Shown piece by piece: positions 54,427-64,000 of a stretch of DNA of 64,000 nt. This DNA comes from Vanrija pseudolonga (taxonomy: Eukaryota > Basidiomycota > Tremellomycetes > Trichosporonales > Trichosporonaceae). Below the pieces are notes generated by a model, which saw nothing but the letters and a program-made list of their open reading frames with translations, did no database searches and was not told the DNA's origin. The position numbers and the translations under genes were made by a program. The stretch covers positions 4,464,001-4,528,000 of the forward strand of contig NC_085850.1 of the NCBI RefSeq assembly GCF_020906515.1, given 5' to 3'. How positions within the stretch are numbered: the first letter of the stretch is position 1; the number at the start of each line of letters is the position of its first letter.

Positions 54427-54933
54427 ATGGCCCCCATCGACCGCGCCATCGCAAGGAAACGCGCCGCCCGCGAGGCCAAGGCCAAGCGCGTCGAGGCCGC
54501 TGCCGCCGCCGCCGCTGTCCCCGCCGCTGCCGCCCCCGGCGCCAACGGCCAGATGCCCCCGGTCGACCCTGTCAAGGCTCGTCAGCTCGCCCAGCTCCTC
54601 CGCACCGTCAAGTCGGAGGAGGACATGCCCAACGTCATCGAGCAGATGTCCAAGATTGTCGACTCGGACCCCGTCCTCGGTGCCATGCTCATGGCCGAGA
54701 TGGGCCGTGCCGTTGAGCAGCAGCAGGCTCTCGCTGCTGCTGCCGGCGCCGACGCCGGCGACGTTGACGGCGAGGTCCCCCAGATCGCCGAGGGCTCGTC
54801 GTCGGGCAAGGCTCCAGTTTCCAAGTCGGCGGACCAGGCCGCCGCCATGGCCGACAACATTGCCGAGCTCATCCTCCAGGAGTCGGAGCAGCCTGCCAAG
54901 ACCGAGGCCCAGCTCGCCGAGGACCTCGACTAG
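54427..54933 (+). CDS. Small Ala-rich, acidic protein of unknown function
   Basis: A single exon, 168 residues from MAPIDRAIARKRAAREAKAK; the start is set by the basic helix and the leader just upstream. Strong C-ending codon bias suggests high expression. After an Ala/Pro spacer comes a helical core (VDPVKARQLAQLLRTVKSEE and DPVLGAMLMAEMGRAVEQQQ) and an acidic C-terminus (LAEDLD). It carries no signal or membrane segment. I do not recognise the family; chaperone-associated helical domains are a weak possibility. Confidence 0.75.
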   Translation: MAPIDRAIARKRAAREAKAKRVEAAAAAAAVPAAAAPGANGQMPPVDPVKARQLAQLLRTVKSEEDMPNVIEQMSKIVDSDPVLGAMLMAEMGRAVEQQQALAAAAGADAGDVDGEVPQIAEGSSSGKAPVSKSADQAAAMADNIAELILQESEQPAKTEAQLAEDLD

Positions 54934-55272
54934 GCACCTACACGAGCCGTACGAAATGCGCCGACTCCCCGCATTGAGAAGCGCCAGCCGACCCCGACAT
55001 TGTTACTTTGCATCGAGCGATGTTTCACTGCATGTACAATAGGCACAACTTGAATCCAGCGAGCGTAGCCGGTTGTGGAATGGGTCGACTCACCCACCCT
55101 GCAGGCCGTTGCCCACTGACCCGAGAAATTGATGGCTGCCTGCAGAAAGACGGGCTATGGAACTGATAACTTGGTACGGAGGTGTCCTACAAACCGACAC
55201 TTCCACGCGCGCACCTCCACTGTCGAGTCTCGATGAGCCGCGTCGCAGACGAGACTTCTCGGCACTGCTCGC
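54934..55272. other. Intergenic
   Basis: Convergent 3' ends of the Ala-rich gene and the P450. Nothing else recognised. Confidence 0.5.
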
Positions 55273-57190
55273 CTATAGCTCGTGGGCGTGGCGCTTTCGA
55301 ACCAGCAGAGGCATCTGCGGTCCATACTTGGTCTCTGTCTCGACGAGTGGGCGCTGGACAACCATCCACTCTCGTTTGATTGGCGGCTTGCTGGGCAGTG
55401 GCTCAAACTTGAAGTTGCGAGCCAGCACAAAGGTCGCCGCCTTCATCTCGGTAACGGCAAACCGGTACCCAATGCAGTTGCGAGCGCCTCCGAGGAAGGA
55501 CAAGAGGTTGCCATAGACGCCGGGCACCTTCTCGAGAGGCGGGCGATCGTGACGGTCCGGGTTGAACTCGGCTGCGTCTGGGCCCCACACTTCGGGACTG
55601 TTGTTGACATAGCCGAGCTCGATGTAGATGTTCGTGCCCTTCCTGACGCTGATGCTTTCGATGAGCTTGCCGTCGGTCCCTACGATAGGTTGGCCAACGG
55701 GAAGGATGCAGTCCTTGTCAGGAACGCGAATTGTCATCATGACGGGGCTGTCGACGCGCAGCACTTCGTGAACCACATGGTCGAGGTATGTAAGCGAGTT
55801 GAGCTGGTCGCTGCGACGTGTGTTAGCACCGGGTCAAAGGGCATCATCGTAACGCACAAGTCGGGCATTTCCTCTGGGTACTGGGAGACCTCCTCAAACA
55901 GCTTCTGTTGGACGTCGGGGTTCGCGGCGAGGCGCGCGACCAGGAAACCCAGGCCGGTAGAGGTAGTCTCGTGACCGGCGAAGAGAAGGGTTGTGACCTG
56001 CGCCAGGACCTCGTCGTCGTTCAATCGCTGATCATCAGGGACTTCAGCAGATGTGTTGGAGCGGATAAGCAGGGACAGGATGTCCTTGTCGACATCGGTG
56101 GGCGCGAGGATGCCTTGCTTTTCGCCGAGGATGCGCTTCTTCTTCGCCTGAAGGAGTTTCTGACACCATCAGGCTCCATTTCGCTTGCTGCACACTCACG
56201 TTGCTCTCCTCCTTCGTGACCGCCACGTTCTTGGTTACAGTCCTGTTCCTCTCCGTAGGCTGCAGAGGTCAGTGGCAGTCCCCTTTGCCCATTGCTCACG
56301 ATAAGCTTGCGCAAGATGGGGAACAACGTTTCCAGCAGGAGCATCGGTGTCATGGCGTGCACCGCGGCGATGATGTCATTGTACGAGTTGGAAAGCTTGT
56401 TGTTGCTCTTGCGAAGGCTATCAAAGTCACTGTTCATGCCAGCGACGCCGAGGATGTCGAGGGCGAGGCGGTTGAAGAAGCGGAGCGTGTCGATCTTGAG
56501 GCCATCATCGCCTGCGGCTTTAATGTCGGCTGCTGTCCCGGGGTTTGGCGCCGCAAAGTCAGATGCCTCGAGGCCAGCCTTGACCGGGTCGCCCTTGGAG
56601 TCGATGAGGTCGTTCCACATCTTGGCCAGCACATAGGACTTTTGGAGGAATACGGGAATCATGAGTTTGACGTGCGCAGGGCCGAAGACGGGCTGTACGA
56701 CTCGGCGCTGGCGGCGGTGGTCGGCTCCCTCAGCGATCAGCAGTCCCCAGCCCAGCAGGGGGCCAAGCAGGTTGCTGCCGAAGGCGGGCTTGGGAAAGTC
56801 GTAGCTGTGTTGGAGGATGTAACCAATAGTGGTGATATCAGCGGTCAGGAGCGTGGAGCGACCGCCGATCCCATGGAGGCGAACATGTTTGCCATACTTG
56901 TTCAGCCAAGCCGTGTGCTGGACACCAGGTTCGCCCTCCATACTCTCAAACGCGTTCCCAAAGAAAACGGAGGTGCGCGGTGGACCAGGGAGTGTTTTGA
57001 ACGTGCACCTGAGGTACTGGTACGGGTAGAGGAAGAAGGCGAGAGCGGTGACTGTTCCGAGGATCCACCAGGCGGCTACAGCGACTGGATGCCCAGTCCA
57101 GTTTGGGAGAGCATCCCTCACCGAACGCAGGGCTCCGAACAGCGCCGAGTCGCCCAGCGGCGCGGTGATCTGGTTGAGGAGGGGAGACAT
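55273..57190 (-). CDS. Cytochrome P450
   Basis: ER-anchored mono-oxygenase. Exons (minus): 56300-57190, 56200-56259, 55858-56147, 55273-55810; introns 40, 52 and 47 bp; 592 residues. Membrane anchor about residues 36-58 (VAVAAWWILGTVTALAFFLY) followed by the proline hinge LPGPPRTS. I-helix AGHETTS, K-helix EVLR (ExxR), PERF-like FNPDRHDRP, haem-binding FLGGARNCIG with the ligand Cys. Resembles basidiomycete P450s used in secondary or fatty acid metabolism; subfamily not assigned. No obvious partner gene beside it. Confidence 0.92.
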
Positions 57191-58638
57191 GGCGTGTGGC
57201 CTGTATGGGTGTCGTCGGAGTCGGCGGCGACTGGGAAGAATGGACGCGTGTGCATTTCTTGGCCGGCTTATAAGAGGCTCTGTAAACGGGGAGAGGGACG
57301 TTGGACCGAGGTCCTCGGTAGAAGCTAGCCAAGGTGTCGAGGATCACCTCAGTGGTGTCGAGAGCCCGAGTTAGTTTGGAACAACGGTCTCGGTGCGGGG
57401 GAGTGCTAGAGGGCTTAGTATCCTGGGCGAGTGTGAATGGGGCTGGAGCCGGTTTCGGGCCACGGTGGGACCCATGGCCGACTAAACTAGGAATCTCCAA
57501 ATCGGACAGTGGAGTGAGGGGAGCGAGCGTTGTTTAGCGACATCAGGTGTGACGCAATGCGTGGGCAGGTGAGGAGATGTTGTTATCGCCAGGTGACTTA
57601 AGCAAATGGCCTGGGACGAAACGTGTTCGTTGCGAGCATCTCATATGAGCGACAACGGGATGTATCATCACTGATGTCGTCGGTATGAGTCGGGTCACAG
57701 GGCAAATGGATCCCGGCTGTCGTATCCTCCATGGATTCTGCGTTTGCAGTACCAGCTGGCATCATCACGCCAACGCCGCCTCCAACGAGCAGCAGCCGAC
57801 GAACAGAAAGTCCCACTCATCCCCGGCGCCCGGAGTAGCCTCCAATCCTGCTTCCTTGGGCAAAGGAGCCGAACGGTGGTGCCAGAGGGTTATCTATCAG
57901 TCGTTGGGCGTCAGTGAGCTACAGTGTCTAACACTCAGGTCCCACCTGCACTTATCGGCGAAGCCTTTCTTTGGTCGCAGGCAAGACTCGGTGCACTTCT
58001 GCTGTGAGGATCTGCATCGACAGGGGTGCATGCAGATAGTCGATCGGGCGCCTGGCAGGCAAATGCGTCATGTTTTGGGGCAATCTCGGCATCGTCTGAT
58101 CCTCCCCTCCGCCTTCTCGCCCTATCCTCCATCAGTTGCCTTGCCTTGTAGCTCAAACCCCTCGACAACACACTCACATCTCAGCAATGACCCTTTGGCA
58201 TCGGCTATTGAACATTGCACTGTTGATTAGCCTCGCAATCATCATGTGCCATCGGACAGTTTGCCCCAACGATGGCAAGCCAACGTGGTGGGGTTGCGGT
58301 GGGTCCCAGCGCAATGGTCTTGGTCTTTCTGACTCCCGCCAGGAAACCACGTCGAACAGGTGAGCGACCACTGAGGTTCCTGCTGCTTGATCCCATGCTC
58401 ACGCATCAGGCTCTCGCTGGAGTCCCAGAGGCTGAGCGTTGCCAATGCGAACATGAACGGATACCATGGATGCCGCTGTTCAAGCGAGTCAAGGCGACCG
58501 GGGGGCCGAAGGCTGATCCTACCCCTGCTGAAGCAGACTCGAAGCGCGAAGAGTTGTAGCCAGGCTAGGCCCCGGGCACATGTAACCCCATGCAGGACGA
58601 TCCATTCTACCTGCATCTACTCGAAAGCCTCACGCTCC
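57191..58638. other. Long intergenic stretch
   Basis: About 1.4 kb. Frames on both strands are short and lack splice logic. It holds the P450 promoter region at its left end. Confidence 0.45.
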
Positions 58639-59450
58639 TCAAGCCTTCTCCTGCGACTTGGCCTGCGCGGCAGCCTTGCTGGCCGCACGCTCCTGCTCCA
58701 CCTTGGACCATTCCTGGCCCTCCTCCGTCGCGCGCCACTTGGCGTCACTGAGGCGCAGACCGTCTAGGTCCAGGTCGACCTTGTTGCCCAGCCAGGTCGC
58801 GTGAGTCGAATGGTCGGCCACTTGGTCACCGGTGTGGGGGTGGATCAAAATCCTACGCGCGTCAGGCCTGTCCTGGAACTAGGAACTCACGACAAGGGAC
58901 CACGGTTCTGTACGAGGTACGAGAAGACGGCTCCGAGCTGCTCGGTGGTGTAGATCTCAACGAGGAACATGGGGATTGGCTCTCTGTTAGCAGCGTCACG
59001 GTCTCGTGGTCGACTCACGTGCGGGCCAATGGCGACCTCGTAGAAGGTGTAGGTGCCGATCTCGGGGAACTCGCGGCGGAGAGCCGAGTGAACCTTCTTG
59101 GCATACTCGCGCTCCCCGTTATTGTTGGGCTTGTGGTAGATGTGAATGTCCCAGTTGGGTGATACACGCGGGTGGTCGTAGTGCTCGTTGAACAGCTTGC
59201 CATAGTACGGCGACAGCTGGCCATCGGGGCGGGGAGGGTTGACCCAAGGGCCCCGGCCGTTGGCCCGGGGCTGGCGCACCTCGGGGAGAGGCTCAAGCGA
59301 CTCCACGTCGTAGCTCAGGAGAGGCGCTCCATAGTCGAAGAAGTTGGCATTGTAAGAGGCAGCCAGAGGGTTGACCTTGCCGCCGTAAGTGGGGTCGAAC
59401 GGCGCGGCGGGCGCGGTAGCGGGAGCGTCAGCGCTAGATGGCTGAGTCAT
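58639..59450 (-). CDS. DOPA 4,5-dioxygenase-like protein
   Basis: Member of the DOPA dioxygenase family (PF08883), non-haem iron, extradiol cleavage of catechols such as L-DOPA. Exons (minus): 59019-59450, 58891-58979, 58639-58852; introns 39 and 38 bp; 244 residues. Motifs: WDIHIYHKPNNNG with two His, FYEVAIGPHPIPMF, LVEIYTTEQLGAVFSYLVQN, ILIHPHTGD and DHSTHATWLG. The His residues of IHIYH, IGPH, HPHT and DHSTHA are candidate metal and substrate ligands. The N-terminal 65 residues (Ala/Pro, then YDVESLEPLPEVR) are an extension. The start at MTQPSS is preferred over the upstream ATG at 59564. May act in catechol or pigment breakdown. Confidence 0.9.
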
Positions 59451-60222
59451 AGTGTCGAGGTCGATCAAGAGATGGGGGTAGCGAGCCACCACCAGGCTCT
59501 TCGTCCTTTTGAGTCTTTGTCGGTCCGTCGCCGGCACCGATGCCGCCATCACATCACCTTGCACAACCTGCGATCAAAGTCGGCTGTCTCCGTCTTCCGC
59601 CTTATCACGCCGGCTGACACCATCGATCTGCCAAGTTGCCGATGGACAATCAACGTCCTCGCTTAAGTGCTCGCAGCGGCCTCGAATAGCACATACCACG
59701 GGTACTGGTACCGCGAGGTATTGCTCTTGTTGATGTGAAAGCAGTAGTGCTCAGCTTGGGTCGCTTCGGTCGAGCGATTCCGATCCCTCCGCAACGCTCC
59801 ATCAGCAGGACCGACTTCACCACTGCAGACCAGAGTCGGCGCGTCAGATGCCAGCGATACGACATTGGGTTTACAAGACGCTGCCAAGGGGCACGGCGAG
59901 AAGCCCTATTGTTAAGAGGGCTGGGAAACGGTAAACACTCGATGGCCTCAGCAATCTCACATTGGACACGTTGCGTACCTGCAGTCATGCAACCTGTAAC
60001 AGGTCCGACTCCCATGTGGCAGCCATGGTTTTGGCATGTGGCCAGCCCCGTTCACTTTCCGCTCTCGCCCCCGACGTCGTCGGATTGTTGTTTGGGCCAC
60101 TCGTCGTTCATCGCTCATTCTCACACCTCAGGACCATCCTAATGGCCAAGGTCGACCACTTCCTAACCCTCTTGTCCCCCGACAGGCCCGGCATTTCAAA
60201 CTGATTCAAGTGGATGACGCCA

Positions 60223-60224
<2 letters not shown>

Positions 60225-60276
<52 letters not shown>

Positions 60277-60278
60277 CG
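60225..60278. repeat. Minisatellite, 6 x CGCCGTCCG
   Basis: Six perfect copies of the 9-mer CGCCGTCCG, intergenic. Perfect copies suggest recent expansion; probably length-variable. Confidence 0.95.
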
Positions 60279-60397
60279 CAACAACAGCCATGTGGCTTCC
60301 GGGTGCCGTTGTTGCCCCACTGAGGGCTGCACCAGAGACGAACCCGCAACTGTCTGAGCAGGTGAATAGGGCTGTCAGTCGCCGCAGCCACCACCAG

Positions 60398-60415
60398 CCC
60401 CCCCCCCCCCCCCCC
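60398..60415. repeat. Homopolymer, 18 C
   Basis: An uninterrupted run of C about 120 bp after the minisatellite. On the other strand this is a G run able to form unusual structures; length may be inaccurate. Confidence 0.9.
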
Positions 60416-61980
60416 GAAACGCCTAGTGAAGTCACCACTAGACTCCTACCACAGGTTGGGACGGCCATGCACAACCCCATCTCAAGCCTCGGTCAATTCC
60501 ACCATGACCAGCTTGGGCAACTTGCCGCGGCACCGCCAACACGGCGACGGCGCGACATACTGGCCCAAGGCTGACGCCCGTTTCAGGTCCATGGGCACCT
60601 TGGTCCTCTCTTGAGACAAGGGTCTATGTGCTGGTGGGACAACCTCGTGAACTCGTGTGCTCTTGTACATCGATGGTTGGTGGTGCGGGCGGGCGACGAT
60701 CGCTCGTGTTGGAAGAAACGGCCGACTCGCGCTTCAGGATGAGGCTCGGAGGCTGGGCATTTGGCCAGTCTGCAGATGAAGGCCATACATCCAACGACTG
60801 TCGACAGTGACTGGAAATGCGTATCTGTGCCCCACGGACGTCCCACAGTGGATGTCGATCTGCATCTCCAGGTAGCCCGGAATGATGCCCGCAGATGTCA
60901 GGTCAGGACAGACCAAACCAGGGTGGCTGCGTATGGCGCACCGCATAGTGTGTCCCCGACACCTGGATGCTCCTTAGACTGGCGTCAAGCAGCCAACAGG
61001 TTTGAGCAAGCCGAGACTCACGGTAGTGATTGTACGGCGAGTGCACTGATCACAGTGCACACCAGCCTTGCGCATCATTTGTGATAGCCCCGTGACACGC
61101 GAATCGAGTTTTTGTCCTGGCGGGACGTTTGCGCTGGACCGAACAGGAACCAAGCTTCCCCCCGCATCCCTGGAACTCTAGCTGGTGTTCGGACTCTGAT
61201 CTACCGAGGTATTCCCTCTTCTGGATAGCCAGGGACAAGAGTTGGAATCAGGGACTCAGCATGTCAAGGCAACGCCACCACCCCTCCAACTGCGGCAACA
61301 ATTCCGGAGACGGGGTGACAGGGCGAGTTTGCCCCACCATTGAATAGTAGATCACCAACGACAGACTTCTCCGTGAGCGGCCCGGCTTTCTATGTTTTCC
61401 TTACTCCACTGAAACACCTCGTCGCTATCGGGGCAGGCGACAGGTTTGCGAGGACTTTGGGTTGCTGTTGCAAGCGCATACACATTGCCAGGACCGGTAC
61501 CTAGTCTGGGGACATGCCGCCCACTCGCTACCAGCGATTGCCCATGCTGTGCGCCACGAAAGGGGACGCCTGGCTGCTCTGCCTTAACTTGGCCAGATTG
61601 AAGGCAGCCTCATTTTGTGCCTCGAGAAGACCCAGAGATGTGGCACTGTGGGCGAATGTCATTCTCGGCCGCAGTGGAGGATGCGGGCCTGCAGCGACTT
61701 CGAGTATGTACCTCAGAGCGAGAATTCGGATAGCGGGTTACTGGATGATGGGGGCGACCTGGATGGCAGGCACAGCGAACACCCTCCGCCGAACACCGAG
61801 GGCGTCTGAAGGGACTGAGCAACCACCTGAGGAGTCAGGAGACGGACGGGGCTGATGTTGCTACAGAAAGCATCCGATACTGGGTACTGTACGGCGGAAA
61901 TCCAATGCTGCTGACTGTCAATATCAGCTGCACATTTCGCTCTCGGACAGGTTGCTCCCCTCAACTTGGAAGCTTCCACC

Positions 61981-62837
61981 ATGGTCCGCAAGATCGTGAA
62001 GAAGGCCTACACGCCCAACAACCATATCGACGCACACGATGATCAGACCACCCCGACAGACCAACAGCTGGACTGGTACCCAGGAGGCCCGCATGGCATG
62101 TCGTGTTACCCAGCTTGGACCTCGTTTCCACCCCATCCCCAAGAGTCATTCGACGGCTCATGGTTTCCCAATAGGCAACTGTACAGCCCTACGGGACTGT
62201 CTTGGTATGTTGGTCTGGCCTCGGTGTTGTCCACCTTCAGAGTCGGTCTAACGCCATTACTAGGGAAGCCGCACCTCCCCCGGTCTACCACGTCGCCCAA
62301 TCACCACCTCTGGATCGGGTTATCCCATCTCTCTGGCATGGTGACCGCCAAACTCCCCCCAACGTAAACAACCCAGGGGAATGGCACTTGGACGCCGGTT
62401 TCTATCCACCGTACCGCGCCGCACCTGATGATGCTGGCAACCAAGCTGTCGAATACAGCGTACTGCCGTGCCTTTGTGTCGAGTGCCAAGGCGTCTTCCA
62501 CGCCAACCCCAGCGGCAGCGAGCGCTGGGTCCAACAACCTCAATGCGACACCGATGACTTTGCACGCTGCTCTGACGATCTTGTCGACGTGATACCGGAG
62601 GACGGCCCATTCGATGACGACGAGCCCGGTTTCGAACTATTCGAGTTCATGATGACGCACTGGCTGAACAACGACTCTGAGCCACTGCTATTTGAAGACG
62701 ATTATGCAGGCCACGACCAACTGGCTTTGGCGCCTCAGTGGATCGGCGAGCCTTTGCATGCCGAGGCTCCCGAGGGGATGATGGAGGAGGTGCTTGAACC
62801 ATCCACCCGGAAGAGACGAAGGACGGACTCACTGTGA
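61981..62837 (+). CDS. Unknown acidic protein, 265 aa
   Basis: Exon 1 is 61981-62204 and exon 2 62264-62837; a 59-bp intron (GTATGT, CTAAC, TAG) restores the frame at a Trp codon. It starts MVRKIVKKAYTPNNHIDAHD. It has Pro/His-rich N-terminal and strongly acidic C-terminal halves (VIPEDGPFDDDEPGFELFEF), a CLCVECQGVF pair of Cys, and a basic end STRKRRRTDSL that could be a nuclear localisation signal. The acidic-aromatic part looks like a transcription activation region. No DNA-binding domain is seen. Confidence 0.7.
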
Positions 62838-63683
62838 TCGCGGTCACGCGCCGAGGGGCTGGGAACATACTTGGTATCAGTAACGTAACGACTACTTAAT
62901 GATTATGCATATACACGCGTCGTATTCATCCAGTATTGTCCGCTTACTGCTACACGCTTCTCTCCGCAATTGGTCGCGACGACCGAGTCACATTTGATAT
63001 GGGCCCCGTGCGACTACCATTGTTCTGCGCTACCTGCTCCCCCCATAACCATTCACAGAGTGAACGGGTCGGCCGGAGAGAACATCATGGGAGTCTGCCA
63101 GACCCACTTATCGTTGCAATAGGGATGCAGTAGCGGCGCCTCGAGGTTTCTTGGCGCTGCACAGCGAGGCTGATGGCTCGGGTGGTGGCGCTGGTCTTGC
63201 AAGTACGCTCTGCATCCGACCGTGCATCACCAGGGTGTCAAAGGTAAGGTGAAAATCCCTTCAATTGAATGTCTTCTGGGTCAACCGACTCAGCCAAGTG
63301 GCGTTTATGAACTCCTGGACGGTGAGAATGAGCGCCCTAACGCCATTCCGCGGTTGGTCAGGCCCTGTCCGGCCGGCAAAACTCATCGCGCCACTCCCAC
63401 CACTTCCAACCCCGTCTTCTGACGTGCTCAAGCTATACATGCTAAACCCCGCCCCGTGTGATGCACTGTCCGAGGCGCGTGCCTGACCTCGGGCGCACCT
63501 GGAGCGAACATCTATTGTCCTTCAGCCAGTTTCCTGTCGGTGGCTCTTCGTGGTCACAAGGACCAAGGACCGCGAAGCAGGTGCCTCCGGACCACTTTAG
63601 TGGATATCAAGCCGCTGCTGCTGTATTCGCCCACTCCCCTCCTCACGACATCTCACGCCCTCGCCATACCACCCACCCACAAT
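62838..63683. other. Intergenic
   Basis: No supportable gene between the acidic protein and the partial gene at the edge. Confidence 0.45.
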
Positions 63684-64000
63684 ATGGACTCGTACTTGTG
63701 CACGTCCTCAACCCCGCCACCACCTAGCCACGGTTGTGCGGTAGACCCACGCCTCATGGCGGCACCACGAACGCCGACAAGAAACTCAAGGTTATCATCC
63801 CCTCCTACGTGGGACGTGCCCAAGACGCCGAAGAAGAACAAGACAGCGCCGGCTCGGTGGCTTGTGTGCCCAAACCCCTCCACTCCCAAGCGCTGGCAGC
63901 TTCCCACTCCTCCACGCCGACCGCAGCGCCCGGTTGTGAGAGAGCTGGAAGATGGTACAAGCTACTTCCCGACTCCAGCCTCGCCGTCACCTACCCGTAT
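63684..64000 (+). CDS. Partial Pro/Ser/Thr-rich protein, runs off the window
   Basis: Open from ATG 63684 (MDSYLCTSSTPPPPSHG) to the end of the window without a stop. Contains repeated PxxP and TPxR/TPKR words (AAPRTPTRNS, NPSTPKRWQLPTPPRR) and VRELEDGTSYFPTPASPSP. The DGT...P.P motif resembles RFDDGTRPFKVQPTPKS of the small gene at 9645-10081, so they may be related. Its 3' part and any introns are outside the window. Confidence 0.5.
   Translation, partial: MDSYLCTSSTPPPPSHGCAVDPRLMAAPRTPTRNSRLSSPPTWDVPKTPKKNKTAPARWLVCPNPSTPKRWQLPTPPRRPQRPVVRELEDGTSYFPTPASPSPTR

Larger units (their letters stand above)
59451..61980. other. Long intergenic stretch with simple repeats
   Basis: About 2.5 kb without a supportable gene. 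It carries the 9-bp minisatellite and a long C run annotated separately. A minus-strand frame at 59663-59887 has coding-like words but no start or splice context. Confidence 0.45.

Noticed and set aside
59650-60015. Minus-strand frame with words such as HYCFHINKSNTSRYQYPW
   Set aside because: Suggestive at one end only; no start, no splice model and no known family.
1-64000. tRNA, rRNA, CRISPR or intact transposon
   Set aside because: No tRNA B-box with a matching A-box, no rRNA motifs, no spaced repeats of array type and no transposase or reverse-transcriptase motif were seen by eye.

Overview
The window looks like nuclear DNA of a basidiomycete yeast, most likely a tremellomycete of the Trichosporonales type. 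The genes are intron-rich and GC-rich with C/G-ending codons. Most introns are only 31-55 bp long, start GTGAGT/GTACGT/GTAGGT, and carry CTGAC or CTAAC just before the acceptor AG. The gene set (peroxygenase, siderophore MFS, Zn2Cys6 factor, DOPA dioxygenase, P450) fits a saprobic fungus. The species assignment is inference. Exon borders were worked out by hand from splice consensus plus reading-frame phase; in most multi-exon genes the exons sum to an exact codon count.

Left part (0.6-17.5 kb): a diverged tandem pair of unknown genes (607-2292, 3303-5652), a secreted metallophosphoesterase (6166-7458), several unknown genes (7593-10081), a secreted DUF1996 protein whose frame does not close across one junction (11091-12480), an unknown gene at 14.6 kb, and a second tandem pair of unknown genes (15418-17528).

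Secreted-protein island (18-27.1 kb), all on the minus strand: an intron-split defensin-like prepropeptide (17987-18414), three tandem paralogous small secreted Cys-rich proteins (19549-21936), an LPMO-like protein with an N-terminal His after the signal peptide and a long low-complexity tail (22937-25150), and a Cys-rich, Pro/Thr-repeat protein that is probably GPI-anchored (26047-27078). These look like a set of surface and extracellular effectors or competition factors.

Middle (28-40.7 kb): an intronless aminopeptidase N of actinobacterial type (28439-30955), an unspecific-peroxygenase-like haem-thiolate enzyme (33056-34393), an intronless GH99/GH71-like protein with a C-terminal fascin-like trefoil (34740-36317), a single open gene model joining a PIN/auxin-efflux-like transporter to a mitochondrial-carrier domain (36387-38738), an aldo-keto reductase with a hydrophobic tail (38976-40031), and a ThpR/LigT-type 2H phosphoesterase (40094-40690).

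Right part (40.8-64 kb): a tandem pair of coiled-coil proteins, an MFS transporter, a very long Pro/Gln/Ala-rich protein ending in a LURP-one/Tubby-like domain, a Zn2Cys6 transcription factor, a DUF1749 alpha/beta hydrolase, a siderophore-iron transporter with an iron-GATA-type site upstream, a small acidic protein, a cytochrome P450, a DOPA 4,5-dioxygenase-like protein, an unknown gene, and a partial gene at the right edge. Long intergenic stretches (12.5-14.6, 31-33, 57.2-58.6, 59.5-62 kb) show no gene I can defend. No rRNA, tRNA, CRISPR or intact transposon was recognised.
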